DNA of 64,000 nt from Strigamia acuminata (GCA_949358305.1 OX442314.1:1-64000), one strand, 5' to 3'; shown: positions 1-12,490, numbered from the stretch's first letter. Numbers and translations: made by a program. The notes: generated from the letters alone by a model not told the origin.

Positions 1-3000
1 CCTAACCTAACCTAACCTAACCTAACCTAACCTAACCTAACCTAACCTAACCTAACCTAACCTAACCTAACCTAACCTAACCTAACCTAACCTAACCTAA
101 CCTAACCTAACCTAACCTAACCTAACCTAACCTAACCTAACCTAACCTAACCTAACCTAACCTAACCTAACCTAACCTAACCTAACCTAACCTAACCTAA
201 CCTAACCTAACCTAACCTAACCTAACCTAACCTAACCTAACCTAACCTAACCTAACCTAACCTAACCTAACCTAACCTAACCTAACCTAACCTAACCTAA
301 CCTAACCTAACCTAACCTAACCTAACCTAACCTAACCTAACCTAACCTAACCTAACCTAACCTAACCTAACCTAACCTAACCTAACCTAACCTAACCTAA
401 CCTAACCTAACCTAACCTAACCTAACCTAACCTAACCTAACCTAACCTAACCTAACCTAACCTAACCTAACCTAACCTAACCTAACCTAACCTAACCTAA
501 CCTAACCTAACCTAACCTAACCTAACCTAACCTAACCTAACCTAACCTAACCTAACCTAACCTAACCTAACCTAACCTAACCTAACCTAACCTAACCTAA
601 CCTAACCTAACCTAACCTAACCTAACCTAACCTAACCTAACCTAACCTAACCTAACCTAACCTAACCTAACCTAACCTAACCTAACCTAACCTAACCTAA
701 CCTAACCTAACCTAACCTAACCTAACCTAACCTAACCTAACCTAACCTAACCTAACCTAACCTAACCTAACCTAACCTAACCTAACCTAACCTAACCTAA
801 CCTAACCTAACCTAACCTAACCTAACCTAACCTAACCTAACCTAACCTAACCTAACCTAACCTAACCTAACCTAACCTAACCTAACCTAACCTAACCTAA
901 CCTAACCTAACCTAACCTAACCTAACCTAACCTAACCTAACCTAACCTAACCTAACCTAACCTAACCTAACCTAACCTAACCTAACCTAACCTAACCTAA
1001 CCTAACCTAACCTAACCTAACCTAACCTAACCTAACCTAACCTAACCTAACCTAACCTAACCTAACCTAACCTAACCTAACCTAACCTAACCTAACCTAA
1101 CCTAACCTAACCTAACCTAACCTAACCTAACCTAACCTAACCTAACCTAACCTAACCTAACCTAACCTAACCTAACCTAACCTAACCTAACCTAACCTAA
1201 CCTAACCTAACCTAACCTAACCTAACCTAACCTAACCTAACCTAACCTAACCTAACCTAACCTAACCTAACCTAACCTAACCTAACCTAACCTAACCTAA
1301 CCTAACCTAACCTAACCTAACCTAACCTAACCTAACCTAACCTAACCTAACCTAACCTAACCTAACCTAACCTAACCTAACCTAACCTAACCTAACCTAA
1401 CCTAACCTAACCTAACCTAACCTAACCTAACCTAACCTAACCTAACCTAACCTAACCTAACCTAACCTAACCTAACCTAACCTAACCTAACCTAACCTAA
1501 CCTAACCTAACCTAACCTAACCTAACCTAACCTAACCTAACCTAACCTAACCTAACCTAACCTAACCTAACCTAACCTAACCTAACCTAACCTAACCTAA
1601 CCTAACCTAACCTAACCTAACCTAACCTAACCTAACCTAACCTAACCTAACCTAACCTAACCTAACCTAACCTAACCTAACCTAACCTAACCTAACCTAA
1701 CCTAACCTAACCTAACCTAACCTAACCTAACCTAACCTAACCTAACCTAACCTAACCTAACCTAACCTAACCTAACCTAACCTAACCTAACCTAACCTAA
1801 CCTAACCTAACCTAACCTAACCTAACCTAACCTAACCTAACCTAACCTAACCTAACCTAACCTAACCTAACCTAACCTAACCTAACCTAACCTAACCTAA
1901 CCTAACCTAACCTAACCTAACCTAACCTAACCTAACCTAACCTAACCTAACCTAACCTAACCTAACCTAACCTAACCTAACCTAACCTAACCTAACCTAA
2001 CCTAACCTAACCTAACCTAACCTAACCTAACCTAACCTAACCTAACCTAACCTAACCTAACCTAACCTAACCTAACCTAACCTAACCTAACCTAACCTAA
2101 CCTAACCTAACCTAACCTAACCTAACCTAACCTAACCTAACCTAACCTAACCTAACCTAACCTAACCTAACCTAACCTAACCTAACCTAACCTAACCTAA
2201 CCTAACCTAACCTAACCTAACCTAACCTAACCTAACCTAACCTAACCTAACCTAACCTAACCTAACCTAACCTAACCTAACCTAACCTAACCTAACCTAA
2301 CCTAACCTAACCTAACCTAACCTAACCTAACCTAACCTAACCTAACCTAACCTAACCTAACCTAACCTAACCTAACCTAACCTAACCTAACCTAACCTAA
2401 CCTAACCTAACCTAACCTAACCTAACCTAACCTAACCTAACCTAACCTAACCTAACCTAACCTAACCTAACCTAACCTAACCTAACCTAACCTAACCTAA
2501 CCTAACCTAACCTAACCTAACCTAACCTAACCTAACCTAACCTAACCTAACCTAACCTAACCTAACCTAACCTAACCTAACCTAACCTAACCTAACCTAA
2601 CCTAACCTAACCTAACCTAACCTAACCTAACCTAACCTAACCTAACCTAACCTAACCTAACCTAACCTAACCTAACCTAACCTAACCTAACCTAACCTAA
2701 CCTAACCTAACCTAACCTAACCTAACCTAACCTAACCTAACCTAACCTAACCTAACCTAACCTAACCTAACCTAACCTAACCTAACCTAACCTAACCTAA
2801 CCTAACCTAACCTAACCTAACCTAACCTAACCTAACCTAACCTAACCTAACCTAACCTAACCTAACCTAACCTAACCTAACCTAACCTAACCTAACCTAA
2901 CCTAACCTAACCTAACCTAACCTAACCTAACCTAACCTAACCTAACCTAACCTAACCTAACCTAACCTAACCTAACCTAACCTAACCTAACCTAACCTAA

Positions 3001-6000
3001 CCTAACCTAACCTAACCTAACCTAACCTAACCTAACCTAACCTAACCTAACCTAACCTAACCTAACCTAACCTAACCTAACCTAACCTAACCTAACCTAA
3101 CCTAACCTAACCTAACCTAACCTAACCTAACCTAACCTAACCTAACCTAACCTAACCTAACCTAACCTAACCTAACCTAACCTAACCTAACCTAACCTAA
3201 CCTAACCTAACCTAACCTAACCTAACCTAACCTAACCTAACCTAACCTAACCTAACCTAACCTAACCTAACCTAACCTAACCTAACCTAACCTAACCTAA
3301 CCTAACCTAACCTAACCTAACCTAACCTAACCTAACCTAACCTAACCTAACCTAACCTAACCTAACCTAACCTAACCTAACCTAACCTAACCTAACCTAA
3401 CCTAACCTAACCTAACCTAACCTAACCTAACCTAACCTAACCTAACCTAACCTAACCTAACCTAACCTAACCTAACCTAACCTAACCTAACCTAACCTAA
3501 CCTAACCTAACCTAACCTAACCTAACCTAACCTAACCTAACCTAACCTAACCTAACCTAACCTAACCTAACCTAACCTAACCTAACCTAACCTAACCTAA
3601 CCTAACCTAACCTAACCTAACCTAACCTAACCTAACCTAACCTAACCTAACCTAACCTAACCTAACCTAACCTAACCTAACCTAACCTAACCTAACCTAA
3701 CCTAACCTAACCTAACCTAACCTAACCTAACCTAACCTAACCTAACCTAACCTAACCTAACCTAACCTAACCTAACCTAACCTAACCTAACCTAACCTAA
3801 CCTAACCTAACCTAACCTAACCTAACCTAACCTAACCTAACCTAACCTAACCTAACCTAACCTAACCTAACCTAACCTAACCTAACCTAACCTAACCTAA
3901 CCTAACCTAACCTAACCTAACCTAACCTAACCTAACCTAACCTAACCTAACCTAACCTAACCTAACCTAACCTAACCTAACCTAACCTAACCTAACCTAA
4001 CCTAACCTAACCTAACCTAACCTAACCTAACCTAACCTAACCTAACCTAACCTAACCTAACCTAACCTAACCTAACCTAACCTAACCTAACCTAACCTAA
4101 CCTAACCTAACCTAACCTAACCTAACCTAACCTAACCTAACCTAACCTAACCTAACCTAACCTAACCTAACCTAACCTAACCTAACCTAACCTAACCTAA
4201 CCTAACCTAACCTAACCTAACCTAACCTAACCTAACCTAACCTAACCTAACCTAACCTAACCTAACCTAACCTAACCTAACCTAACCTAACCTAACCTAA
4301 CCTAACCTAACCTAACCTAACCTAACCTAACCTAACCTAACCTAACCTAACCTAACCTAACCTAACCTAACCTAACCTAACCTAACCTAACCTAACCTAA
4401 CCTAACCTAACCTAACCTAACCTAACCTAACCTAACCTAACCTAACCTAACCTAACCTAACCTAACCTAACCTAACCTAACCTAACCTAACCTAACCTAA
4501 CCTAACCTAACCTAACCTAACCTAACCTAACCTAACCTAACCTAACCTAACCTAACCTAACCTAACCTAACCTAACCTAACCTAACCTAACCTAACCTAA
4601 CCTAACCTAACCTAACCTAACCTAACCTAACCTAACCTAACCTAACCTAACCTAACCTAACCTAACCTAACCTAACCTAACCTAACCTAACCTAACCTAA
4701 CCTAACCTAACCTAACCTAACCTAACCTAACCTAACCTAACCTAACCTAACCTAACCTAACCTAACCTAACCTAACCTAACCTAACCTAACCTAACCTAA
4801 CCTAACCTAACCTAACCTAACCTAACCTAACCTAACCTAACCTAACCTAACCTAACCTAACCTAACCTAACCTAACCTAACCTAACCTAACCTAACCTAA
4901 CCTAACCTAACCTAACCTAACCTAACCTAACCTAACCTAACCTAACCTAACCTAACCTAACCTAACCTAACCTAACCTAACCTAACCTAACCTAACCTAA
5001 CCTAACCTAACCTAACCTAACCTAACCTAACCTAACCTAACCTAACCTAACCTAACCTAACCTAACCTAACCTAACCTAACCTAACCTAACCTAACCTAA
5101 CCTAACCTAACCTAACCTAACCTAACCTAACCTAACCTAACCTAACCTAACCTAACCTAACCTAACCTAACCTAACCTAACCTAACCTAACCTAACCTAA
5201 CCTAACCTAACCTAACCTAACCTAACCTAACCTAACCTAACCTAACCTAACCTAACCTAACCTAACCTAACCTAACCTAACCTAACCTAACCTAACCTAA
5301 CCTAACCTAACCTAACCTAACCTAACCTAACCTAACCTAACCTAACCTAACCTAACCTAACCTAACCTAACCTAACCTAACCTAACCTAACCTAACCTAA
5401 CCTAACCTAACCTAACCTAACCTAACCTAACCTAACCTAACCTAACCTAACCTAACCTAACCTAACCTAACCTAACCTAACCTAACCTAACCTAACCTAA
5501 CCTAACCTAACCTAACCTAACCTAACCTAACCTAACCTAACCTAACCTAACCTAACCTAACCTAACCTAACCTAACCTAACCTAACCTAACCTAACCTAA
5601 CCTAACCTAACCTAACCTAACCTAACCTAACCTAACCTAACCTAACCTAACCTAACCTAACCTAACCTAACCTAACCTAACCTAACCTAACCTAACCTAA
5701 CCTAACCTAACCTAACCTAACCTAACCTAACCTAACCTAACCTAACCTAACCTAACCTAACCTAACCTAACCTAACCTAACCTAACCTAACCTAACCTAA
5801 CCTAACCTAACCTAACCTAACCTAACCTAACCTAACCTAACCTAACCTAACCTAACCTAACCTAACCTAACCTAACCTAACCTAACCTAACCTAACCTAA
5901 CCTAACCTAACCTAACCTAACCTAACCTAACCTAACCTAACCTAACCTAACCTAACCTAACCTAACCTAACCTAACCTAACCTAACCTAACCTAACCTAA

Positions 6001-7850
6001 CCTAACCTAACCTAACCTAACCTAACCTAACCTAACCTAACCTAACCTAACCTAACCTAACCTAACCTAACCTAACCTAACCTAACCTAACCTAACCTAA
6101 CCTAACCTAACCTAACCTAACCTAACCTAACCTAACCTAACCTAACCTAACCTAACCTAACCTAACCTAACCTAACCTAACCTAACCTAACCTAACCTAA
6201 CCTAACCTAACCTAACCTAACCTAACCTAACCTAACCTAACCTAACCTAACCTAACCTAACCTAACCTAACCTAACCTAACCTAACCTAACCTAACCTAA
6301 CCTAACCTAACCTAACCTAACCTAACCTAACCTAACCTAACCTAACCTAACCTAACCTAACCTAACCTAACCTAACCTAACCTAACCTAACCTAACCTAA
6401 CCTAACCTAACCTAACCTAACCTAACCTAACCTAACCTAACCTAACCTAACCTAACCTAACCTAACCTAACCTAACCTAACCTAACCTAACCTAACCTAA
6501 CCTAACCTAACCTAACCTAACCTAACCTAACCTAACCTAACCTAACCTAACCTAACCTAACCTAACCTAACCTAACCTAACCTAACCTAACCTAACCTAA
6601 CCTAACCTAACCTAACCTAACCTAACCTAACCTAACCTAACCTAACCTAACCTAACCTAACCTAACCTAACCTAACCTAACCTAACCTAACCTAACCTAA
6701 CCTAACCTAACCTAACCTAACCTAACCTAACCTAACCTAACCTAACCTAACCTAACCTAACCTAACCTAACCTAACCTAACCTAACCTAACCTAACCTAA
6801 CCTAACCTAACCTAACCTAACCTAACCTAACCTAACCTAACCTAACCTAACCTAACCTAACCTAACCTAACCTAACCTAACCTAACCTAACCTAACCTAA
6901 CCTAACCTAACCTAACCTAACCTAACCTAACCTAACCTAACCTAACCTAACCTAACCTAACCTAACCTAACCTAACCTAACCTAACCTAACCTAACCTAA
7001 CCTAACCTAACCTAACCTAACCTAACCTAACCTAACCTAACCTAACCTAACCTAACCTAACCTAACCTAACCTAACCTAACCTAACCTAACCTAACCTAA
7101 CCTAACCTAACCTAACCTAACCTAACCTAACCTAACCTAACCTAACCTAACCTAACCTAACCTAACCTAACCTAACCTAACCTAACCTAACCTAACCTAA
7201 CCTAACCTAACCTAACCTAACCTAACCTAACCTAACCTAACCTAACCTAACCTAACCTAACCTAACCTAACCTAACCTAACCTAACCTAACCTAACCTAA
7301 CCTAACCTAACCTAACCTAACCTAACCTAACCTAACCTAACCTAACCTAACCTAACCTAACCTAACCTAACCTAACCTAACCTAACCTAACCTAACCTAA
7401 CCTAACCTAACCTAACCTAACCTAACCTAACCTAACCTAACCTAACCTAACCTAACCTAACCTAACCTAACCTAACCTAACCTAACCTAACCTAACCTAA
7501 CCTAACCTAACCTAACCTAACCTAACCTAACCTAACCTAACCTAACCTAACCTAACCTAACCTAACCTAACCTAACCTAACCTAACCTAACCTAACCTAA
7601 CCTAACCTAACCTAACCTAACCTAACCTAACCTAACCTAACCTAACCTAACCTAACCTAACCTAACCTAACCTAACCTAACCTAACCTAACCTAACCTAA
7701 CCTAACCTAACCTAACCTAACCTAACCTAACCTAACCTAACCTAACCTAACCTAACCTAACCTAACCTAACCTAACCTAACCTAACCTAACCTAACCTAA
7801 CCTAACCTAACCTAACCTAACCTAACCTAACCTAACCTAACCTAACCTAA
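1..7850. repeat. Telomere, (CCTAA)n / (TTAGG)n
   Basis: About 1570 consecutive perfect copies of CCTAA, with no variant unit seen. The complementary strand is TTAGG, the telomerase-added repeat of most arthropods. The C-rich strand reads 5'->3' into the chromosome, as expected at a left chromosome end. No retrotransposon of the TRAS/SART kind interrupts it. The perfect regularity may partly reflect consensus polishing of the assembly. Confidence 0.98.
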
Positions 7851-8334
7851 CTAATGCTAACTTTGGAGCTAACAAATAATTGGCCATTTTAGATCCGGTC
7901 CTAACAACAGATCCACAGTACTGTTCTTCTTTGCTAACATTTCTTTGGTGATCTAATGAATCACACCACCATTTGCTAACAGAACTAAAGGTTGCTGGCC
8001 ATCACCTGTGGAGAGAAACAGTTACAATGAACAGTCATTAGAACAGTTTCTTACGTGCAAGCCAAAATAGACACAGCAGACAGGCATTAGATCTGTTTGG
8101 CAAATTCCAAAAATGGGTGCTCTTCAGGGAAAGACACAAAGATAAGTTTAGTCCCGCCCCCCCCCCAAAAAAAATGCCCATAAAATGCAGCATTAGGTGC
8201 CATAAATATGTCTGTGGATATGGTATTGCAATTTGGAAAACAAACAAAACGATTTGGCCAACTATTATTCCCTCATGTAACAAACAAAAACACAGACAAT
8301 AAACACAACAACACTGTTTCAACTTTCCAAGAAG
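7851..8334. other. Telomere-subtelomere junction, no gene seen
   Basis: The telomere array stops abruptly. The first 150 bases still contain scattered CTAAC or GCTAAC words (for example near 7857, 7869, 7934 and 7975), possibly decayed telomere-like sequence or chance in AT-rich DNA. A run of C followed by A lies near 8155-8172. I see no convincing coding region. Confidence 0.5.
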
Positions 8335-8460
8335 ATGCCGCTCATGACATATTACAAAAATTTAAGAAAGCAACAGAAGGAGGAGAAGAAGAAGATGGAA
8401 GAGGAGGAAGTTGCCAAAAAGGTTGCTGTGCCAACATTACTAGCTGCATCCAAAAATTAA
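8335..8460 (+). CDS. Short Lys/Glu-rich ORF, hypothetical
   Basis: A 41-codon ORF from the ATG at 8335 to TAA at 8458. The middle is a run of lysine and glutamate, and the C-terminal part is Ala/Val/Leu-rich. It is shorter than usual gene-calling limits. An overlapping frame (8208-8501) is also open, so the strand is right but the frame is uncertain. There is no recognisable domain. It may be the last exon of a spliced gene or chance in a purine-rich stretch. Confidence is low because only composition supports it. Confidence 0.12.
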   Translation: MPLMTYYKNLRKQQKEEKKKMEEEEVAKKVAVPTLLAASKN

Positions 8461-9127
8461 AATATTTGTGTTTTTACAATTTTAGTTTAAGTGTGTTTTA
8501 AGTTTAAATTTTGAGTGTGAGAATTTTAACTCTATTTTACATCATTGATCACCTGATATGTAATCAATTCCAAAATGTAGCATATAATACTCTCCAAGTG
8601 ATAGAAAGAAGTACGCATTGTTGGGATGTTATTATTTGCAGTTGGATTTAAAATTTCTATGCCTTGCTGGCAGAAGTGAGGTAGAAAATTTAAAAAAGTA
8701 TGACCAACTGGCACCAGAGGTCATTTCCAGCATCAATTCCAAGATGAAGTGATTGGACAAGAAAGAAGAAATTAATTAATAAAGCATCTAAATAATATTT
8801 GTTATCAATCTTAGTTAGGAAAACACCAAATTTTATGGTTTGAATAAGAATTGTGTAACTACTTAAAAACATGGACACAGGTGAGCTACCTGTTTTCATG
8901 AAAGGTCTTCAGAAATTGAAATTCAAAATTTTTGTATTTATGTTTTATGAGTGTGTAGTACAAAAATTAAAAATATAACAGGAAGTGATGTGATAGGTTG
9001 TGAAGTGATGTCATGTAACTACAGATAAAATTTAAATTTGTGAGTGCTGGAATTTTCATAAAACTTTGTTTGAAATAAAATGTGAATATAATTACAGAAA
9101 CCAAAATACACTGTTGAGTTCAGTACA
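8461..9127. other. AT-rich intergenic DNA
   Basis: Low-complexity AT-rich sequence with many stop codons in all frames. I see no gene, repeat array or RNA gene in it. Confidence 0.5.
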
Positions 9128-9433
9128 GTGCAGCTGAACAGTAACATAAAGGGACGCCAGAGATTGCACCAAACCTTACAGGAATTCGCCTTCATTCTGC
9201 TGAAACCAGAGAAAAGACATTACAGGGAAGAGGTAGCTGAATTGGACCAAGAGGAAGAACAAGAAAAGGCAGAAGAATTTGTCCAAAAGGAGGAGCAAGA
9301 AAGACAAAAGGACAAACCAGTGGTACTAATTTTCCACAAGTTCTCCACAACTTCTCTACAAGAACATGCATTTCTTTTTTCAAAAACAGAAAGAATTATA
9401 CTTCAAACTTCGGAAGAAGGACGAAGAAGATGA
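9128..9433 (+). other. Glu/Gln/Lys-rich open frame, possible exon
   Basis: An open frame of 101 codons without an in-frame ATG near its start; the frame opens at GTG 9128. The centre is a charged Glu/Gln/Lys-rich segment that could form a coiled coil. A LQE-F/H-AF phrase occurs before and after it, suggesting an internal duplication. It could be an internal exon or purine-rich non-coding DNA. No family is recognised and coding is not established. Confidence 0.12.
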
Positions 9434-9514
9434 GGAAGAGGTGGGTGGAAAAGTGTGTTTGGATTAAACACAGGCATTCCTATTCAATATCTGTAAACGA
9501 AATTTCAGGATGAT

Positions 9515-9787
9515 ATGTACCACGAGGAGGAAATCCTCCACATCCTGGAGGGGGATAAGGAAGGCTTGTCGCCGTCGTCCCTTGGCTCGTCGCCGTCGCC
9601 CCTTGGCTCGTCGCCTCTTTTATCTCCTGATCTGGAAGCGCTGGTTTTTCAGCCACCATTTTCATCTCCATCCATTCCGCTGGTGGAGTGGTGGGATGCC
9701 CGGCTCGCTGAGCTGGACGAGCAATTCCCGTTGGCATCATCTCCACCACCGGCCTCACCGACATCCAGCTCAGAGGGCGTATTTTGA
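9515..9787 (+). CDS. Ser/Pro-rich acidic hypothetical protein, possibly truncated
   Basis: A 90-codon ORF from ATG 9515 to TGA. The N-terminus is acidic (MYHEEEILHILEGD), followed by a repeated LGSSPS phrase and a Ser/Pro-rich linker, with WWDARLAELDEQF near residue 60. A splice-acceptor-like TTTCAG ends at 9508, seven bases before the ATG. That resembles the arrangement at 18900/18910, where an acceptor sits just before the start of another proline-rich protein. After the stop, a different frame carries F, ED, R and HL spaced roughly like the start of the DNA-binding-like domain of the 18910 gene. This might be a frameshifted third relative, but the resemblance is weak. Composition is more protein-like than the surroundings. 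Function unknown. Confidence 0.3.
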   Translation: MYHEEEILHILEGDKEGLSPSSLGSSPSPLGSSPLLSPDLEALVFQPPFSSPSIPLVEWWDARLAELDEQFPLASSPPPASPTSSSEGVF

Positions 9788-10636
9788 TAAGACGGAGGAT
9801 TACCGACAGCCGAACGTGCCATATCACCTTTTGGGTTTGAGTCAAGTTTGAAGTGTTTGATTGTTTGTCGTCATATCGTTCGCGTGATTTATTTATTGCA
9901 CACTTCAGGATATGTGCGAAAAGCGTGCTAATGTTTAATAGACCGATATTGTGATCAACTGATTGTGAATGTTATCCACTTGCTTGTATCGTTTATTCAT
10001 ATTAGCACGTGTCGTCTGCTCGAAAGAGCTTGTGTTGTTTTACATTTTCCATTATGCTATCAATTATATTTGCCGGTGCTTTTTTCTTTTGTAAAGGATA
10101 AATTAAGGTAATAAACCATTGATTTATCCTATGGTTATATTCGAGTGCAATTCAGCCTCGAAACATGTTTCATTTCGCTTATGTTCAGTTATTAAAACAT
10201 GGCAGGCGCATGTCGGTATCCCGCACCAGTTTAATTGCCTTATTAACTTTATTTCGGGTCATGAGAAGCCGGGATAAACTCTTTTTTACCTCCTCCCACA
10301 CCACCAAACTGAGAAGAAAAGAAGAAATATTTGAAATGTAAAAAAAGTATTTTATCTTGAGTGTACATTTAACAGTCAGATGGCTCTGTTACAGGTTGGA
10401 TGTATTTTTGTTACTAGATGGCACTTCTCTCTGTAATGCAAAAAGAAAAGAAAATATCTGAACCCCCAAACATAACGTAGAGGTTTAAAAACACCTGAAC
10501 TTTAATTAGAAGAAAAGACAGAAAATATAAAAAAATAAAAAAAAAACCCTCCAATATTTCACATTCCCAAAATAGCCTTTCCTACCAAACAATCATATGT
10601 CAAAACAACACTCCTAAGCAAGAAAAGAGGGAGAAG
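9788..10636. other. Intergenic DNA, no gene seen
   Basis: AT-rich sequence without a convincing ORF. A short inverted pair GGATAAAT / ATTTATCC lies near 10097 and 10122. Nothing else is supported. Confidence 0.45.
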
Positions 10637-10662
10637 AGCAATAAATCCTAGCTGCCAATGAG
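10637..10662 (+). promoter_or_regulatory. CCAAT-containing shared motif, copy 1
   Basis: The words AGCAATAAA, then CC, then GCCAATGAG occur here with spacing also found at 17411-17435 and 18230-18255. Copies 1 and 3 lie shortly upstream of a GGTAAG donor: 10773 for the candidate recombinase exon 1, and 18334 for the 18910 gene. CCAAT boxes are common promoter elements. A promoter role is inferred only from recurrence and position. Confidence 0.25.
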
Positions 10663-10699
10663 CTGCTAGCACTAGTCACTAGAGCTAATAAACCCTCAG

Positions 10700-10772
10700 A
10701 TGAACACCAAACACCAACTACCCAACACCATAGACCTTCTCATGGCTGCTTATGTGGAAACACACCTAAAAG
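10700..10772 (+). CDS. Candidate first coding exon of the tyrosine recombinase gene
   Basis: The ATG at 10700 opens 24 codons (starting MNTKHQLPNTIDLL) and leaves one extra base at 10772, followed by the strong donor GGTAAGA at 10772-10778. The break is therefore phase 1. The next recombinase exon begins at 14740 after a pyrimidine-rich tract and CAG, also in phase 1, so the two join in frame. The implied intron is 3967 bases, far longer than the other introns of this gene, and is filled with repeats and a retrotransposon. Support is splice-site quality and matching phase only. RNA evidence could instead place the start at ATG 15021 or in an unseen exon. Confidence 0.4.
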
Positions 10773-10847
10773 GTAAGACAAGCTGTGTAGGAACAGATAA
10801 ATGAGTGAAATCAGTGTCAATAATTAGTAGCAAGCTGCGGTGTGAAC

Positions 10848-11846
10848 CAGCACGACCAGGGTCCTTTAAATGTTTTTCAAATCTGTTGGTGCAATTTTTG
10901 TGTCCAAAAAAAAAAAAAAAAATGGATCAGCATTAAGTGGTTAAACAGCACCTGTTTTCACTCGTAAATGTATTTTCCTTTCACATATTTCATACCAACA
11001 AACAGGGTAAAAAATTAGTACATTTCACAGCCATTTTAAAAGTGGAAACGGAAAGGATAAATTTGATATTAAAAAAAAGTGACCAAGTACAAGAAAAAAT
11101 TTAAATGGAAGTATTAATTAATTATTCCCCCACCAAATAGTAAAAGGCATGGTTGGTTGTATGTGTTTCCCACCAAACCTAACAAATATGTGTTCACACC
11201 TAAGCCTGCAGCAATACCCAAACAGCTGCCTATCTGTCAGAACAAAATTAGTGTTTTCTTTCTCTCTGGTGTCAACTACATGGAAGAATGACACCACGAC
11301 TAGGATCTTTTAAATGTTTTGCAAATAAGTAAACATTAAATCTGTTGGTTTAATTTTTGTGTGGACAAAAAAGAAAAAGAAAGTGCTATCTGTCTGTCTG
11401 CTTCGGCGGTTCTCTGTGTGGAGAGTGTTTTGGGTGTGTTTCTTCTTGGAAAATGAATATTTTTTTTTCTTCCCTTTATTATGTATTCAGCCGAATAACC
11501 TCACCACAGGGGCCCAAAAAAATTGTTTTGTTTACCCAGCAGGAAACGAAAATCTGTCCGACGCCACATCAAATGAAAACACTGTGACAAAACAAACAGA
11601 CAAAGACAAAAACAGCAGCAAAAAGCTACCAGGTCGAAAAAAAAGAAATGGGAGTATTAATTAATTAAGAAAAGGGCTGAAATGTGTATTAGCCGCCAAC
11701 AATAGACAAGGGAGTTTGGAACCAAACAAACATGTGTCCATATCACAATACCCTGCTTATGTGTCAGGACAGAATTAGTGTTTTCTTTCTCCAACCTGGT
11801 GTCAACTACATGAAAGAATGAATAAATGTTTTTCAAATAAGTAAGG
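10848..11846. repeat. Direct duplications of about 0.45-0.54 kb
   Basis: A block with CACGACC/TAGG-TC-TTTAAATG and then CTGTTGGT-AATTTTTGTGT occurs at 10848-10905 and 11294-11365, and in part near 11816-11843. A second block, from AGTATTAATTAATT to TGGTGTCAACTACATG, occurs at 11109-11281 and again at 11652-11811. The order points to unequal direct duplication of a unit near 540 bases. It lies inside the predicted first intron of the recombinase gene. Confidence 0.7.
11366..11645 (+). pseudogene. Duplicated 5' fragment of the recombinase gene
   Basis: This segment matches 14640-14990. Shared landmarks in order are AGTGCTAT, a TCTGTCTG run, TTGGAAAAT/TGGAAAATAAATAT, a T-rich acceptor tract, AACCTCACCA, GGGGCCC then A-run, ACCCAGCAGGAAA, the codons for SHATSNED-like residues (here SDATSNEN), and KQTDKDKN. 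It lacks the equivalent of exon 14740-14829 and stops before the conserved recombinase domain; an in-frame TAA ends it near 11664. It is a partial copy, not a working gene. It sits upstream of the intact copy on the same strand, consistent with a tandem duplication inside the first intron. Confidence 0.7.
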
Positions 11847-12100
11847 TGCACGCAGAAGTATAGAATAATTAGTTTTGGGGAATTATTTCTTTTGGCGTTT
11901 CTTCTGGAATCCAACCATTTTTTAAATAAATGTATTTTGACATTAGAATTCATTTTCAATAAATGGGATTAGAAGTTTTGGAGAAAAAAAAATTTGGTAC
12001 TTATTTAACATAAAAATGGGGGTGACTTAAGCATAGAATATTTTAGGTTTGATGCAAAAAAAGGATAAAATTAATATCACACAACATGCCTTTGTTTGAT
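11847..12100 (-). repeat. Dispersed repeat Z, copy 1 (inverted)
   Basis: The reverse complement of this segment aligns with 14374-14625. Landmarks on the minus strand are TTATTCTATACTT at one end, then CATTCCAGA/GATTCCAGA, CATCAAACCTAAAATATTCT, TTTTATCC and AAAGGCATGTT. Identity looks moderate, with small indels. No protein is encoded. It may be a non-autonomous transposon; its termini are not certain. Confidence 0.65.
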
Positions 12101-12195
12101 TATGCCATCAATTTTCGGCCATTTTGTTTTGAAGCAATCCCTTGTGCAAAACTTGTAACCATTGTAGAAATCGCTGAAATATGGCAATTGAAGAC

Positions 12196-12299
12196 ACTAA
12201 TCAGACAAAGGCATGTTATGTGATATTAATTTCATTCATTTTTCATTTTTCACCTAACCTAAAATATTCTATACTTATGTAAAAACACTGCTAATTTTA
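12196..12299 (+). repeat. Dispersed repeat Z, copy 2, left part
   Basis: CTAATCAGACAAAGGCATGT, TGTGATATTAATTT and CCTAAAATATTCTATA match Z copy 3 at 14382-14460 in the same orientation, and Z copy 1 inverted. The match is cut at 12299 by the LTR retrotransposon and seems to resume at 14236. With copy 1 it forms a long inverted repeat around a spacer of about 95 bases. Confidence 0.6.
12295..12299. repeat. Target-site duplication, left (TTTTA)
   Basis: TTTTA immediately left of the LTR element is identical to TTTTA at 14231-14235 immediately right of it. Because both LTR copies are preceded by T, the boundary could shift by one base, giving a 6-base duplication instead. Confidence 0.7.
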
Positions 12300-12475
12300 T
12301 AGTCTGTCTTGACTAAATATTAAAACTGTAATGGAGCATGCAAAATAACGTGACCGTTGGTGCTGCTGAGATTTACATAACTGACTAGTTTATTCAAAGA
12401 TAGGTGGCGCTGTAGTAGCAGCGTCACAATATATAACAATGGTCAAGACTGACCAATGGAGTGCGAGACACTCCA
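12300..12475 (-). repeat. LTR (3' LTR of the minus-strand element)
   Basis: 176 bases, starting TAGTCTGTC and ending ACACTCCA on the plus strand. It has the same length as the LTR at 14055-14230. The first 97 or so bases of the two LTRs are identical, whereas the remainder is clearly diverged. On the minus strand the LTR begins TGGAGTGTC and ends CAGACTA, so the canonical TG start is present but the CA end is not. Confidence 0.8.
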
Positions 12476-12490
12476 GTATCCCCTCAATTG
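12476..12490 (-). other. Polypurine-tract-like site
   Basis: On the minus strand CAATTGAGGGGATAC lies directly before the 3' LTR, where plus-strand priming is expected. A second copy of the LTR tip plus this tract occurs near 12609-12640 (TGGAGTG...CACTCCA followed by CATCCCCTCAATTGTG), pointing to a local duplication of about 145 bases. Confidence 0.45.
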
